NCBI GenBank assembly: GCA_903848955.1
Contig: CAINHS010000116.1
Location: 1 to 64,000, forward strand
Reading direction: 5' to 3'
DNA: 64,000 bases
DNA from: an uncultured beta proteobacterium
GTDB lineage: Bacteria > Pseudomonadota > Gammaproteobacteria > Burkholderiales > Rhodocyclaceae
Part shown: in pieces, positions 29,244 through 39,395 of the stretch
How positions within the stretch are numbered: the first letter of the stretch is position 1
Layout: each line of letters begins with the position of its first letter
Made by a program: the position numbers and the translations under genes
The notes under the pieces: model-generated
Seen by the model: the letters and a program-made list of their open reading frames with translations, nothing else
Database searches by the model: none
What the model was told of the DNA's origin: nothing

Positions 29244-31727
29244 TCATGCGCTTGCCGGCGATGCGGCACGGGCGATGCGCTGGATGCTGTGACGCACATC
29301 CGCCGCCAGCAGCAGTTCGGTCTGCGCCGCAGCGAGGGTAATGCGCTCGTCGAACTGCAGCAGACCGGCAGCGTCAGCCTGCAGGATTCCGGCATCTGTC
29401 AGATTGCGGATCACATTGGCGAACAGCAGCTTTTCCGAAAACTCGGCCGAATTCTGTTCGTAGAGCATGGCCAGCCGCTGCGCCAGCAGGTGGGTGGCTT
29501 CCTCGAGTTCGGCGCGGGTCAGTCGCCCGCTGCCGTGATGTTGCAGCAAGGCCAGGGTGAGGAACTGCCGCTCCAGCGTAGGCCGGATGATTTCGCCCAG
29601 TTGCTGCAGTTCCGGGCTGGCCTCGCTGTTGGGCGGCGGCGCGTGCAGCATCCCGCTCGAACTGTCGGCGAAGATCAGCCCGCGCCGGCATAGCGCCGCT
29701 TCGGTGCGGTCGATCACCGCATCCAGTTCCGCCGCATCCCAGGGCAGGAAAAGCTCGGCGCGCAGCAGCCCGTAAATCCCCTTGATGGCCTCCTTGGCGC
29801 GCTGCCGGGTGAGCATCTGGTTGTGGCTGACCAGGCAGGCCAGCAAGGCAGGCAGGGCCAGCAAGTGCAGCACGTTGTTGCGGAAGTAGGCAAGCAGTGC
29901 GGCCTGTTGTTCCCCGGCGCGGACCATGTCGCCCAGAGGATGCGGGTAACTTTCCACCAGATCGAGCCGGCGCACGTAGTCGATTACCTCGCCGGCCGGC
30001 AGAGCGCAGGGAATTACCGAATCAGCATACGGAGTTTCGGTCAGCAGGAACTGCACATGCTCGATCTGCTTCTGCAGCAGCCCCACATCGGCGGCGTGCT
30101 TGGGCGTCGACAGCAGCGTCACGGCCAGCAGATTCACCGGAGTGACCACCGCCAGTGCATTGACGCTGCGCGCCAGCGCCGTCGCCGTGGCATCCACCGC
30201 GTCGCGCAGCCAGGGGGCCTGGGGCTCGACGCTCTCTTCGCGCCATGCGGGGCGGTGCGCATCAAGGAGTTCGGCCAGCGCCAGAGGCGGGCCGAAATTA
30301 ACATGCACTCTGCCGAAGTTGCGCTGCAGCAGCCGCACCGCGCCGAGTATGCCGATCAGCGACTCGGATTGCTTGGGCCGGCCGTGGAGTTCGGCCAGGT
30401 AGCTGTTGCCCTCCATCAGTTTCTCGTAACCGATGTACACCGGAACGAACACCAGCGGCCGCGAACGGCTGCGGACGAAACTTTGCACCGTCATGGCCAG
30501 GATGCCGGCCTTGGGCGCCAGCATGCGCCCGCTGCGGCTGCGTCCACCCTCGATGAAGTATTCGAGGGGAAAGCCGCGCTCGATCATCAGGTGCAGGTAT
30601 TCCTGGAACACCGCCGCGTAGAGCGGCTCGCCCTTGACCTTGCGACGCAGAAAGAACGCCCCCGAACGGCGCAGCACGGAACCGACCAGCGGCAGGTTGA
30701 GGTTGGCCCCGGCAGCGATGTGCGGCACCATCAGTCCGCGGTTGAAAATGAGGTAGGAGAGCAGCAGGTAATCGACATGACTGCGATGGCAAGGCACATA
30801 GACGATGCCGTGACCCGGCGCCACGGTGGTCACACGCTCGAAGTTGTGCACCTCGACGCCGTTATAGACCTTGTTCCAGACCCAGGTCAGAAACAGGGCA
30901 AACGCCCGCACCACCGAATAGTTGTAGTCCGAGGCGATCTCGAAGGCGAATTCGCGGGCGGATTTCTGCGCGGCCACCAGGGAGATCGACTTGGTCTCTG
31001 CTTCGACGGCAATCGCCTTGCGTACCGAGGGCATGTTGAGCAATGCGCGCAGCTGGGTGCGGCGATGCGACAGGTCGGGACCGATCGCCATTTCGCGCTG
31101 ACGCCGGAAGTGCACCCGCAGGATCCGCCCCAGCTTGCGCACCGCGTGCGGCTCGTCGATGCCGTCGTTCAACAGGTCGCGCAGCGAAATCGGCGCGTTG
31201 AAGCGCACCACGGTATGGCGCCCGTGGATCAGCATGGCGAGCAGGTGGCGCAGCGTGCTGACCTGCTGCCAGGTCTCGGCAAAGAAAGCCTTCAGTATCG
31301 AGTCCTGCTTGTCCGGCTCGCGCCCCCACAGTATCGTTACCGGCACCAGTTGCACATCGAAGCGCGGGTCGGCGACGGCGGTTCTGACCAGCGCCTTGAG
31401 CATCTGAGAATGTTCATTGCGCGGATTCGGCACCAGGCGTCCGCGCTCGTTGCGCGCCAGGAAGAAGAAGGATCGCTGCGAGGTGAACGCCGGGTCCCGC
31501 AGCGGTCTCAGGGCCGGCGGCAGTCCCAGTTGGCGGCACTCGTGGTCCAGTACCAGCAGATTGGAAAGATGGTGCTCGTGAAGCACATAGCATACCGGCA
31601 GGTCGGGCCGAAGTTTGAGCTCCTCGGGCGTTTCCGGGAAAACCCGTGTTCGCGTTCCCAGATACAGAATCCGGCGATAAACGTCCAGGGTCCAGCCGGT
31701 AAAATCGAAAAAGGGCAAGTTGCTCAC
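29244..31727 (-). CDS. plsB: Glycerol-3-phosphate 1-O-acyltransferase PlsB
   Basis: Inner-membrane enzyme that makes lysophosphatidic acid, the first step of phospholipid synthesis (827 residues, close to the E. coli length). The acyltransferase HX4D motif is H314-RSHV-D319 in VPCHRSHVDYLLL, and the glycerol-phosphate motif FIEGGRSRSGRMLAPKAG follows about 75 residues later. The large C-terminal part is helical. It sits 36 bases from prfA and 45 bases from hemA on the same strand, an insertion into the common hemA-prfA-prmC order. Confidence 0.95.
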   Translation of the reverse strand: MSNLPFFDFTGWTLDVYRRILYLGTRTRVFPETPEELKLRPDLPVCYVLHEHHLSNLLVLDHECRQLGLPPALRPLRDPAFTSQRSFFFLARNERGRLVPNPRNEHSQMLKALVRTAVADPRFDVQLVPVTILWGREPDKQDSILKAFFAETWQQVSTLRHLLAMLIHGRHTVVRFNAPISLRDLLNDGIDEPHAVRKLGRILRVHFRRQREMAIGPDLSHRRTQLRALLNMPSVRKAIAVEAETKSISLVAAQKSAREFAFEIASDYNYSVVRAFALFLTWVWNKVYNGVEVHNFERVTTVAPGHGIVYVPCHRSHVDYLLLSYLIFNRGLMVPHIAAGANLNLPLVGSVLRRSGAFFLRRKVKGEPLYAAVFQEYLHLMIERGFPLEYFIEGGRSRSGRMLAPKAGILAMTVQSFVRSRSRPLVFVPVYIGYEKLMEGNSYLAELHGRPKQSESLIGILGAVRLLQRNFGRVHVNFGPPLALAELLDAHRPAWREESVEPQAPWLRDAVDATATALARSVNALAVVTPVNLLAVTLLSTPKHAADVGLLQKQIEHVQFLLTETPYADSVIPCALPAGEVIDYVRRLDLVESYPHPLGDMVRAGEQQAALLAYFRNNVLHLLALPALLACLVSHNQMLTRQRAKEAIKGIYGLLRAELFLPWDAAELDAVIDRTEAALCRRGLIFADSSSGMLHAPPPNSEASPELQQLGEIIRPTLERQFLTLALLQHHGSGRLTRAELEEATHLLAQRLAMLYEQNSAEFSEKLLFANVIRNLTDAGILQADAAGLLQFDERITLAAAQTELLLAADVRHSIQRIARAASPASA

Positions 31728-31772
31728 GGGCGGCCGGGCTCGCGCCCGGGCGATCTATGCGAATCCACGCCG

Positions 31773-33026
31773 CTACTCCCCGGCGTTGAGGTGATAGATG
31801 CGGGAGATCAGCGCCGAAACCTCGGTGCGCTCCTTGCCTTCAGCCTGATTCAGCGCGTGAGTTGGAGCGTGCAGCAGTTTGTTGGTGAGGCCATGCGACA
31901 GCGCGTCCAGCACCTTGGCCGGATCATCGCCGCGCGCCAGAAGTTTCAGGGCATGCTCCACTTCGTGACGCCGCGCGCGTTCGCCTGCATCGCGCAGGGC
32001 CCGTATGGTCGGCACCGTCTCGCGCGATTCCATCCAGTGCAGGAATCCGGAAACGCGGTCGGCAATGATGGCCTCGGCCTCGACTACCGCAGCCTGCCGC
32101 GACTCAAGGCCGGATTCGACAATCTGTCCGAGGTCATCGAGGGTATAGAGAAAGACGTCGTCCAACTCGCCGACTTCCGCTTCGATGTCGCGCGGCACAG
32201 CCAGATCGACCATGACCATCGGTCGATGACGGCGGGCTTTCAAGGCGCGCTCGACCATGCCCAGACCAATGATGGGCAGCGAACTGGCGGTACAGGAAAC
32301 CACGATGTCGTAATCCGCCAGGCGCTCGCCGAGCTGGTCCAACCGCATGGCGTCGCCGGCGAAGCGCGCCGCCAGATCGGCGCCGCGTTCGAGCGTGCGA
32401 TTGGCAATGGTCAGCCGCTTCGGATTCTGGCCGGCAAAATGCGCGGCGCACAGTTCCACCATCTCACCGGCGCCGATGAACAGCACCTGTTGCGCTGCCA
32501 GGCTGTCGAAAATGCGTGCTGAAAGATGCACGGCAGCCGCGGCCATGGAAACCGTATTGGCCCCGATCGCCGTCGTTGAGCGGACTTCCTTGGCCACCGC
32601 AAAGGTACGCTGGAACAGTTTGCCCAGCAGTGTGCCCAGCGTTCCGGCCTCCTCCGCGACCCGCGCCGCCTGCTTCATCTGGCCGAGGATCTGCGGTTCG
32701 CCCAACACCATCGAATCCAGCCCGGCGGCAACACGGAACATGTGGCGCACGGCATCCTGCTGCGGATGCTGGTACAGATAGGGATGAATCTTCTGCGGCG
32801 GCAGCGAGTGATACTCGGCCAGCCAGTCCGCGGCAACCTGCGGATGTTCCGCCGCGCAATACAGTTCCGTGCGATTGCAGGTCGACAGGATCGCCGCTTC
32901 GCGCACTGTCTTCGCCCGCAACAGGTCGTGCAGAGCCTGGCCCATGCGCAACGGGTCGAAAGCCACCTGCTCGCGTACTGACAGCGGGGCCGTATGATGG
33001 TTGATGCCGAGAGCGAACAACTGCAC
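31773..33026 (-). CDS. hemA: Glutamyl-tRNA reductase
   Basis: First committed enzyme of C5-pathway heme synthesis, reducing Glu-tRNA to glutamate-1-semialdehyde (417 residues). The catalytic cysteine is C50 in STCNRTELY, the NADPH-binding motif is [12 protein letters not shown], and the helical dimerisation domain is C-terminal. With hemB and hemJ elsewhere in the window it gives three heme-synthesis genes. A TATAAT lies about 120 bases upstream. Confidence 0.96.
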   Translation of the reverse strand: MQLFALGINHHTAPLSVREQVAFDPLRMGQALHDLLRAKTVREAAILSTCNRTELYCAAEHPQVAADWLAEYHSLPPQKIHPYLYQHPQQDAVRHMFRVAAGLDSMVLGEPQILGQMKQAARVAEEAGTLGTLLGKLFQRTFAVAKEVRSTTAIGANTVSMAAAAVHLSARIFDSLAAQQVLFIGAGEMVELCAAHFAGQNPKRLTIANRTLERGADLAARFAGDAMRLDQLGERLADYDIVVSCTASSLPIIGLGMVERALKARRHRPMVMVDLAVPRDIEAEVGELDDVFLYTLDDLGQIVESGLESRQAAVVEAEAIIADRVSGFLHWMESRETVPTIRALRDAGERARRHEVEHALKLLARGDDPAKVLDALSHGLTNKLLHAPTHALNQAEGKERTEVSALISRIYHLNAGE

Positions 33027-33144
33027 GGCTATATGCCCTTGAGACGAAACAAGAAATGACCAGCAGCGGGTATTAGAAACCGTTTGGACCCAAACAACAA
33101 GGCTGGCTGCCGCCCGTTGCCCCCGTAATCCGATCCGCAGCGTG

Positions 33145-33150
33145 ATTATA
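33145..33150 (-). promoter_or_regulatory. Likely -10 box for hemA
   Basis: A perfect TATAAT on the minus strand. No good -35 hexamer is seen 16-18 bases upstream, so an activator or an extended leader may be involved. The leader to the hemA ATG would be about 110 bases. Confidence 0.4.
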
Positions 33151-33302
33151 CCGGCAGCGGATATCGTCGTCCGGCAGCCGCAGCGGGATTGAACCCGAAC
33201 AGGTAAAATCGCGCGCTCTCGCTGTGCTCGTCCTGCGCAAAAAGGCTCGGGGGCGCCGCGCAGGGCGTTCCTGCAGGGAACACCGACACTTGGAGAATTT
33301 CA

Positions 33303-33911
33303 GTGCAACTTGTTTGTCTCGATCTCGAAGGCGTGCTCGTTCCGGAAATCTGGATCGAGTTTTCAAAACGCACCGGCATCCCGGAACTCTCCCGCACCAC
33401 CCGCGATGAACCGGATTACGACAAGCTGATGAAATACCGGCTGGACTTGCTGAAAACCCACAAGCTCGGCCTGCCGGACATCCAGAAGGTGATTTCCGAC
33501 ATGGGGCCGATGGCCGGCGCCAGGGACTTCCTCGACGCCCTGCGGCGCGACTATCAGGTGATCATCCTCTCCGACACCTTTTACGAATTCGCCATGCCGC
33601 TGATGGCGCAACTCAACATGCCGGTGCTGTTCTGCCACAAGCTGGAGGCCGATGCCGCCGGCTTCGTGGTGAACTACCACCTGCGCATGCCCAACCAGAA
33701 AATGGAAGCCGTACAACGCTTCCGCGAATTGCAGTTCAAGGTCATCGCCGCCGGCGACTCCTACAATGACACGGCGATGCTGGGCGCTGCACATGCCGGC
33801 ATCCTGTTCCATCCGCCGCAGAAAGTCATCGACGAGTTTCCGCAATATCCGGTGACCATGAACTACACGGAACTGCGCGCCGAGATCAACAAGGCCTCGG
33901 CGCGAATCTGA
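33303..33911 (+). CDS. thrH: Phosphoserine phosphatase / homoserine phosphotransferase ThrH
   Basis: HAD-superfamily enzyme (202 residues) that dephosphorylates phosphoserine and can move the phosphate to homoserine. The nucleophile motif is D7-L-E9-G (CLDLEGVLVPE), the ThrH variant of DxDGT; motif II is ILSDTFYEF and motif IV is AAGDSYNDTAML. It starts with GTG, supported by GGAG 8 bases upstream. It is divergent from hemA, with about 280 bases between them. Confidence 0.93.
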   Translation: MQLVCLDLEGVLVPEIWIEFSKRTGIPELSRTTRDEPDYDKLMKYRLDLLKTHKLGLPDIQKVISDMGPMAGARDFLDALRRDYQVIILSDTFYEFAMPLMAQLNMPVLFCHKLEADAAGFVVNYHLRMPNQKMEAVQRFRELQFKVIAAGDSYNDTAMLGAAHAGILFHPPQKVIDEFPQYPVTMNYTELRAEINKASARI

Positions 33912-33917
33912 TGTCCC

Positions 33918-34010
33918 GCCGCCGAGCCGCCTCAAGGCGGGACAAGTCATCGACCCGGAAGCCGCGCAATGCGCGGCTGAACCACTATCAACCCCTTCCT
34001 CCGGAAGGGG
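33918..34010. repeat. Three consecutive hairpins between thrH and purU
   Basis: GTCCCGCC / GGCGGGAC just after the thrH stop, then GCCGCGC-AAT-GCGCGGC (33961-33977), then CCCCTTCC-TCC-GGAAGGGG (33992-34010). None is followed by a T-run, so they are not textbook terminators. The last resembles the dyad at 23188-23204. They may shield the thrH mRNA end or be repeat remnants. Confidence 0.45.
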
Positions 34011-34031
34011 AACGAGGGGAAGGGATTTAAC

Positions 34032-34892
<861 letters not shown>

Positions 34893-35118
34893 AAAGTCGG
34901 TAGCGAACACAAGTCTTGCCGGGACTTGACCCGGCCGACGATGGTGCAGGGCACATGCTGCACCGGCCGGACACTCGGCATTGCAACGCCACCCCTTGCG
35001 ACCACCCGGAACCGCCCGGAACAAGCCTTTCGCCGCTGCAGCAGCACGCGTCCGCCGCTGATCCGGCAAGCCCCAACCCGATCGTCATTAAATGATTACA
35101 TTTGAATATCGTTATATA

Positions 35119-35159
35119 TTGATATAGGTCAATATTGCATAGCACCAAGGGCATAGGAT
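35119..35159 (+). promoter_or_regulatory. FNR/DNR-type operator and -10 box before the octaheme cytochrome gene
   Basis: TTGAT-ATAG-GTCAA at 35119-35132 matches the FNR/DNR consensus (TTGAT-N4-ATCAA) in all but one half-site base. A TAGGAT (35154-35159) follows at the spacing of a class II promoter: an operator centred at -41.5 puts +1 near 35167 and the -10 at about 35155-35160. The surrounding 30 bases are unusually AT-rich for this genome. This predicts anaerobic (or nitric-oxide-linked) activation of the downstream cluster. Confidence 0.75.
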
Positions 35160-35234
35160 TTCTCTGCCGCCTTGTACAGCTGGCACCTCAGCCGGGCGGG
35201 GGAAGCCGTTTGTCGTGTGGCGAAGGAGAGTGTT

Positions 35235-36827
35235 ATGCGTATCGCAAACCAGCTGGCTACCATCGTGGCGGCCTTTTTTCTTGCCGCAGCAGTTCCGGCC
35301 ATCGCCGAACCGGCATCGGCGAAACTGCTGAAATCTACAGCCGATCACGGCAAGTTCAAGGTTCTGAATCAGGAGTTCGCCTCCGGCCCCGAGGTTACCA
35401 AGGCATGTCTCAGCTGCCACACCGAGGCCGCCAAGCAGATTCACCAGACCCAGCACTGGAAATGGGAGTTCGTCAATCCGCAAACCAAGCAGGTCCTGGG
35501 CAAGAAGCACATCGTCAATAATTTCTGTACCTCGGTGGCCTCGAACGAGGCTGCCTGCAACAGTTGCCACATCGGTTACGGCTGGCGCAACGACAAGTTC
35601 GACTTCTCGGTAGAGGAAAACGTCGATTGTCTGGTCTGCCATGACCATACGGGCAAGTACAAGAAGCCGTCCGGCTTTGCCGGCATGCCGGTGACCAGAG
35701 ACACCGAATTCCCCCCCGGCTCGGGCAAGATCGTCAAAGGCATCAATCTTCAGGAAATCGCCCAGAAGGTCGGCCCGACTACGCGCAACACCTGCGGCAG
35801 TTGCCACTTCAACGGCGGCGGCGGCGACGGGGTAAAGCATGGCGACCTCGACAGTTCGCTCGAGGCTCCGGGGAGGGATCTCGACGTGCACATGGACGCC
35901 AAGGGCCTCAACTTCAGCTGCGCCACCTGCCACAAGACCGACGTCCATCAGGTACCCGGCAGCCGCTACGCCCCGACAGCGCGCGACAAGGCACCGGCAC
36001 ACATGCGCGGCGAGGGCGACAAGAGCAACCCGGCCACCTGCCAGGCCTGTCACGGACAAGCGCCGCACAAGGCGGCCAGGCTTAACGGCCACACCGCCAA
36101 GCTCGCCTGCCAGACCTGCCACATTCCCGCCTTCGCCCGCGGCGGCCAGCCGACCAAGATGTTCTGGGACTGGTCAACAGCCGGCAAGCTGGGTCCGGAC
36201 GGCAAGCCCATGGTCACCAAGGACGACGATGGCTATGACTCCTATATGACCATCAAGGGCGACTTCGTCTGGAAGGAAAACGTCAAGCCCGAATACGTCT
36301 GGTTCAACGGTACGGTGAAGTACACCCTGCGCGGCGACAAGATCGAGAAAGGCGACAAGCCGACGGCCATCAACAGCTTCGAGGGCAGCCCGACGGACGG
36401 CAAGTCGATGATCTGGCCGATCAAGATGTTCCGCGGCAAGCAGCAATACGACCCGGTGAACAAGACTCTGGTCATTACCCACCTGGCAGGAAACGACGAT
36501 ACCGCCTTCTGGAAGAACCTGAATTGGGAAAAGGCCGTTGCCACCGGCATGGCCAGTGCCAACGCCCCGTTCTCCGGCAAGGTCGACTTCATCGAAACCT
36601 ACAGCATATGGCCGATCACGCACATGGTCGCACCCAAGGAAAAGGCGCTCGCCTGCAGCGAATGCCACAGCAAGAGCGGCCGCCTGGCCGGCATCCAGGG
36701 CATATATCTGCCGGCACGTGACGGCAACAAGCTGGTAGACACGGTCGGCTGGAGCATGGTCCTGCTGACCCTGCTCGGTGTGTTCGGCCACGCCGTCCTG
36801 CGCATCGTCGCCAGCCGCAAGCACTAA
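35235..36827 (+). CDS. Membrane-anchored octaheme c-type cytochrome (tetrathionate-reductase-like family)
   Basis: A 530-residue exported protein: signal peptide about 1-25 (AAFFLAAAVPAIAEPASA), eight CXXCH heme sites at C58, C108, C132, C187, C229, C269, C292 and C474, and a C-terminal membrane helix at about 501-524 with a basic end (RIVASRKH). Heme count, order and the long heme-free stretch between sites 7 and 8 (about 300-470) fit the octaheme tetrathionate reductase family known from Shewanella; true substrate is unproven (tetrathionate, nitrite and hydroxylamine are all reduced in vitro by that family). Strong ribosome site (GAAGGAG). An FNR-type operator lies upstream and a cytochrome b gene 11 bases downstream. 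Confidence 0.9.
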   Translation: MRIANQLATIVAAFFLAAAVPAIAEPASAKLLKSTADHGKFKVLNQEFASGPEVTKACLSCHTEAAKQIHQTQHWKWEFVNPQTKQVLGKKHIVNNFCTSVASNEAACNSCHIGYGWRNDKFDFSVEENVDCLVCHDHTGKYKKPSGFAGMPVTRDTEFPPGSGKIVKGINLQEIAQKVGPTTRNTCGSCHFNGGGGDGVKHGDLDSSLEAPGRDLDVHMDAKGLNFSCATCHKTDVHQVPGSRYAPTARDKAPAHMRGEGDKSNPATCQACHGQAPHKAARLNGHTAKLACQTCHIPAFARGGQPTKMFWDWSTAGKLGPDGKPMVTKDDDGYDSYMTIKGDFVWKENVKPEYVWFNGTVKYTLRGDKIEKGDKPTAINSFEGSPTDGKSMIWPIKMFRGKQQYDPVNKTLVITHLAGNDDTAFWKNLNWEKAVATGMASANAPFSGKVDFIETYSIWPITHMVAPKEKALACSECHSKSGRLAGIQGIYLPARDGNKLVDTVGWSMVLLTLLGVFGHAVLRIVASRKH

Positions 36828-36838
36828 GGAGAACTGAA

Positions 36839-37438
36839 ATGGCTGAACGTATCTACGTTTTCAAACGCTTCGAGCGCTTCTGGCACTGGTCGCAGGCCGG
36901 TCTGATCATGTTCCTGATGCTCACCGCCTTCGACATCCACGGCACCTACACCATCTTCGGCTTCGAAAAAGCGGTGAATTACCACACCATGGCCGCCTGG
37001 TCGCTGGTCGGTCTGTGGGTGTTTGCAATCTTCTGGCATTTCACCACCGGCGAGTGGAAGCAATACATCCCGACCACGGAGAAAGTCGTGGCGATGGCCC
37101 GGTACTACCTTTTCGGCATATTCCGGAACGCGCCGCACCCCTTCCGCCTGACGCAGCTGCGCAAACACAATCCGCTGCAGCGGCTGGCCTATCTGGGCGT
37201 GCTGCTGTTCATCGGTCCGCTGATCTGGATCAGCGGCTGGCTGTATCTGTTCTACGCCGACTGGCCGGCCTGGGGACTGACCGGGCTGCAACTGGAATGG
37301 GTCGCGACCGGCCACACCATCGGCGCCTTCCTGATGCTCGCCTTCCTTATCGCCCACGTCTATCTGACCACCGCCGGCCATACGCCGCTGGCTCACATCA
37401 AGGCCATGGTGACCGGCTGGGAAGAAGTCGACGACTAA
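36839..37438 (+). CDS. Membrane cytochrome b (cytochrome b561/formate dehydrogenase gamma-like)
   Basis: A 199-residue protein with four membrane helices and histidines placed for two b hemes: H16 (RFWHWSQA), H49 or H67, H159 (ATGHTIGAF) and H173 (IAHVYLTT). It resembles quinol-oxidising or quinone-reducing cytochrome b subunits such as those of formate dehydrogenase and thiosulfate reductase. Immediately downstream of the octaheme gene, with a GGAG ribosome site, it most likely moves electrons between the quinone pool and the octaheme protein. Confidence 0.9.
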   Translation: MAERIYVFKRFERFWHWSQAGLIMFLMLTAFDIHGTYTIFGFEKAVNYHTMAAWSLVGLWVFAIFWHFTTGEWKQYIPTTEKVVAMARYYLFGIFRNAPHPFRLTQLRKHNPLQRLAYLGVLLFIGPLIWISGWLYLFYADWPAWGLTGLQLEWVATGHTIGAFLMLAFLIAHVYLTTAGHTPLAHIKAMVTGWEEVDD

Positions 37439-37498
37439 GGACCGGCAGCAAAGCCTGCCCGGCAAGAATTTGTACTGCTTACTCTCGTGGAGAATTTC

Positions 37499-39325
37499 AT
37501 GAACAAGACATTCAAGAAAAAATTGCTCGTCACCCTGTTGGCCGCCATGTGGTTGCCGCTGGCAGCCAATGCTACCGAGGCCGACCTGTTGAAGAAGATC
37601 GACGCCTTGGCGGCAGAGATTCAGACCTTGCGCAGCCAGGTCAAGGCCAACGAGGAAAAGACCAACAAGGCCGCCGAACAGGTGAAGACCCTTGCCACCA
37701 AATCGGATAGCGCCGGCCTCGAGGATCTCAAGGGTCAGGTCAAGAAGCTTGAAGACAAGTCGCTCGGCAAGTGGCTGACTGTCGGCGGCGACTATCGCTT
37801 CCGCGTCGACTCCCTCAAGGGGCAGACCAGGAACTTTACCGACGTGAATGCCACCTTTGCCAACGCGCAGCAGCGTCTGCAGGGTGACTTCTTCGGCAAT
37901 CCTTCGACGGCAGCCGGATCGTCGTCCTTCTTCGGCGCACCGGCCGCAGGCGGCATGTCCACGGCCGGAGCGCTGAGCGCGTTGATGGGATTCTCCCAGG
38001 CGATGGCTGGAGTCGCCACCTATGACCAGGCACGCGCCTTCCTTGCCAATCCGATGAACGCCGGCCTGGTCATGGGCATGGGCGGCTTCGCTGCCAACGT
38101 GCCGGCCTACAAGCCGGAGAACAGCAGCCTCTACACCAATCGCTTCGGGCTGGATTTGGGCGTCAAGGCAACGCAGGACATCAGCGTCAATGCGCGCATG
38201 GTGATGTACAAGGTATTCGGCTCGCAGAACGACGGGGCGGTGACCAACGCCGGCGCCGCTCCCTTCTTCGCCGATCGCGTCGGCGTCTTCGACGGCACTC
38301 TGGGCCATGTACCCTCCAACAGCTATCTCGAAGTCGACCGTGCCTACGCCACCTGGAGCAACATCGCCGACAAGGAGATGTGGTTCTCGGTCGGCCGCCG
38401 CCCATCGACCAACGGCGCACCGAGCAACCTTCGCCTCAACAACCCGCGTCCCGGCAACGGCGGCACGCCGTCGCTGCTGGTCGATTACGCTTTCGACGGC
38501 ATGACACTGGGTTACGCCCCGGACATCGACGCCCTGCCCGGCGCCTACGCCAAGGTCTGCTACGGTCGCGGCTTCGAGAGCGGCTACCGCAATCCGGCGG
38601 GAAATTCGCTCAAGGACACCGACATGGTCGGCATCGCCGTGATCCCGATTGACACCGATCCCCTGCGGGTCTGGTTGCAGTGGAACCGCGGCATGAACAT
38701 CTTCGATGCGCCGACGATGAACGCCACCTACTTCGGCAACACCATGGCCAAGACCAACCTTGGCGACATCGACTGGTATGGTGCCGGCTTCATGAGCACC
38801 TTCAAGAAAGTCGGACCCGGCGAACTGCAGGTGTTTGGCGATGTCGGCCTGAGCAAGACCCATCCCAACGGCAATGTGTCGGCACAGTTCGGCTTTCAGG
38901 GTCTGATGACCGGCGGCTTCTTCGCGCCCGAGGCGCCCACCGGCAAAACCGGCACCGCCGTTGCCCTGGGTATCCGCTACGATCTGCCTTCGAGAACCAA
39001 ACTCGGCTTCGAATTCAACCACGGCTCGAAGGACTGGATAACCTTCGCACCTGCCGCCGACGACATGTGGACGGCCAAGGTCGGCACGCGCGGCGACGTC
39101 TATGAGTTCTATGCCATCCAGGAACTCGACCGGCAGCCAATCTCCTCCTACTTCAGCCGCGCCTTCTTCAAGCTCGGCGTCCAGCGCTACAACTTCAAAT
39201 ACACCGGCAGCAACAACTGGGTCGGCGCCCCGGTGAAGATCAGCGACGTCAATGGCCAGATGATGACCACGACCCCGCTGGAGAACGCCACCAACCTTTA
39301 CGCCACATTCGAAGTGAAGTTCTGA
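37499..39325 (+). CDS. DUF3373-type outer-membrane beta-barrel protein
   Basis: A 608-residue protein: signal peptide about 1-25 (ending LAANATEA), a coiled coil at about 27-90 (LLKKIDALAAEIQTLRSQVK), then a long region rich in alternating aromatic and polar residues, ending LYATFEVKF with the C-terminal Phe used by the BAM complex. This architecture matches DUF3373 proteins, which often accompany multiheme cytochromes in metal- and sulfur-respiring bacteria. No heme motifs. A short Gly/Ala/Phe-rich loop region (about 125-165) may be exposed. It may act as a channel for substrate or as partner in electron passage; both are inference. Ribosome site GGAG before the ATG. Confidence 0.82.
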   Translation: MNKTFKKKLLVTLLAAMWLPLAANATEADLLKKIDALAAEIQTLRSQVKANEEKTNKAAEQVKTLATKSDSAGLEDLKGQVKKLEDKSLGKWLTVGGDYRFRVDSLKGQTRNFTDVNATFANAQQRLQGDFFGNPSTAAGSSSFFGAPAAGGMSTAGALSALMGFSQAMAGVATYDQARAFLANPMNAGLVMGMGGFAANVPAYKPENSSLYTNRFGLDLGVKATQDISVNARMVMYKVFGSQNDGAVTNAGAAPFFADRVGVFDGTLGHVPSNSYLEVDRAYATWSNIADKEMWFSVGRRPSTNGAPSNLRLNNPRPGNGGTPSLLVDYAFDGMTLGYAPDIDALPGAYAKVCYGRGFESGYRNPAGNSLKDTDMVGIAVIPIDTDPLRVWLQWNRGMNIFDAPTMNATYFGNTMAKTNLGDIDWYGAGFMSTFKKVGPGELQVFGDVGLSKTHPNGNVSAQFGFQGLMTGGFFAPEAPTGKTGTAVALGIRYDLPSRTKLGFEFNHGSKDWITFAPAADDMWTAKVGTRGDVYEFYAIQELDRQPISSYFSRAFFKLGVQRYNFKYTGSNNWVGAPVKISDVNGQMMTTTPLENATNLYATFEVKF

Positions 39326-39395
39326 TCTGACACCCTGACACATCGGGCGGAAAACATTCCGCTCGCCGATCACTCACGAACCATAGGAGTCGAAA

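Noticed and set aside
29823-32522. An 899-codon plus-strand frame opposite plsB and hemA
   Set aside because: Antisense shadow; His/Gln/Arg-rich composition typical of reverse-frame translation.
36824-39373. An 849-codon minus-strand frame opposite the cytochrome b and barrel genes
   Set aside because: Fully antisense to three well-supported genes, with no recognisable domain.
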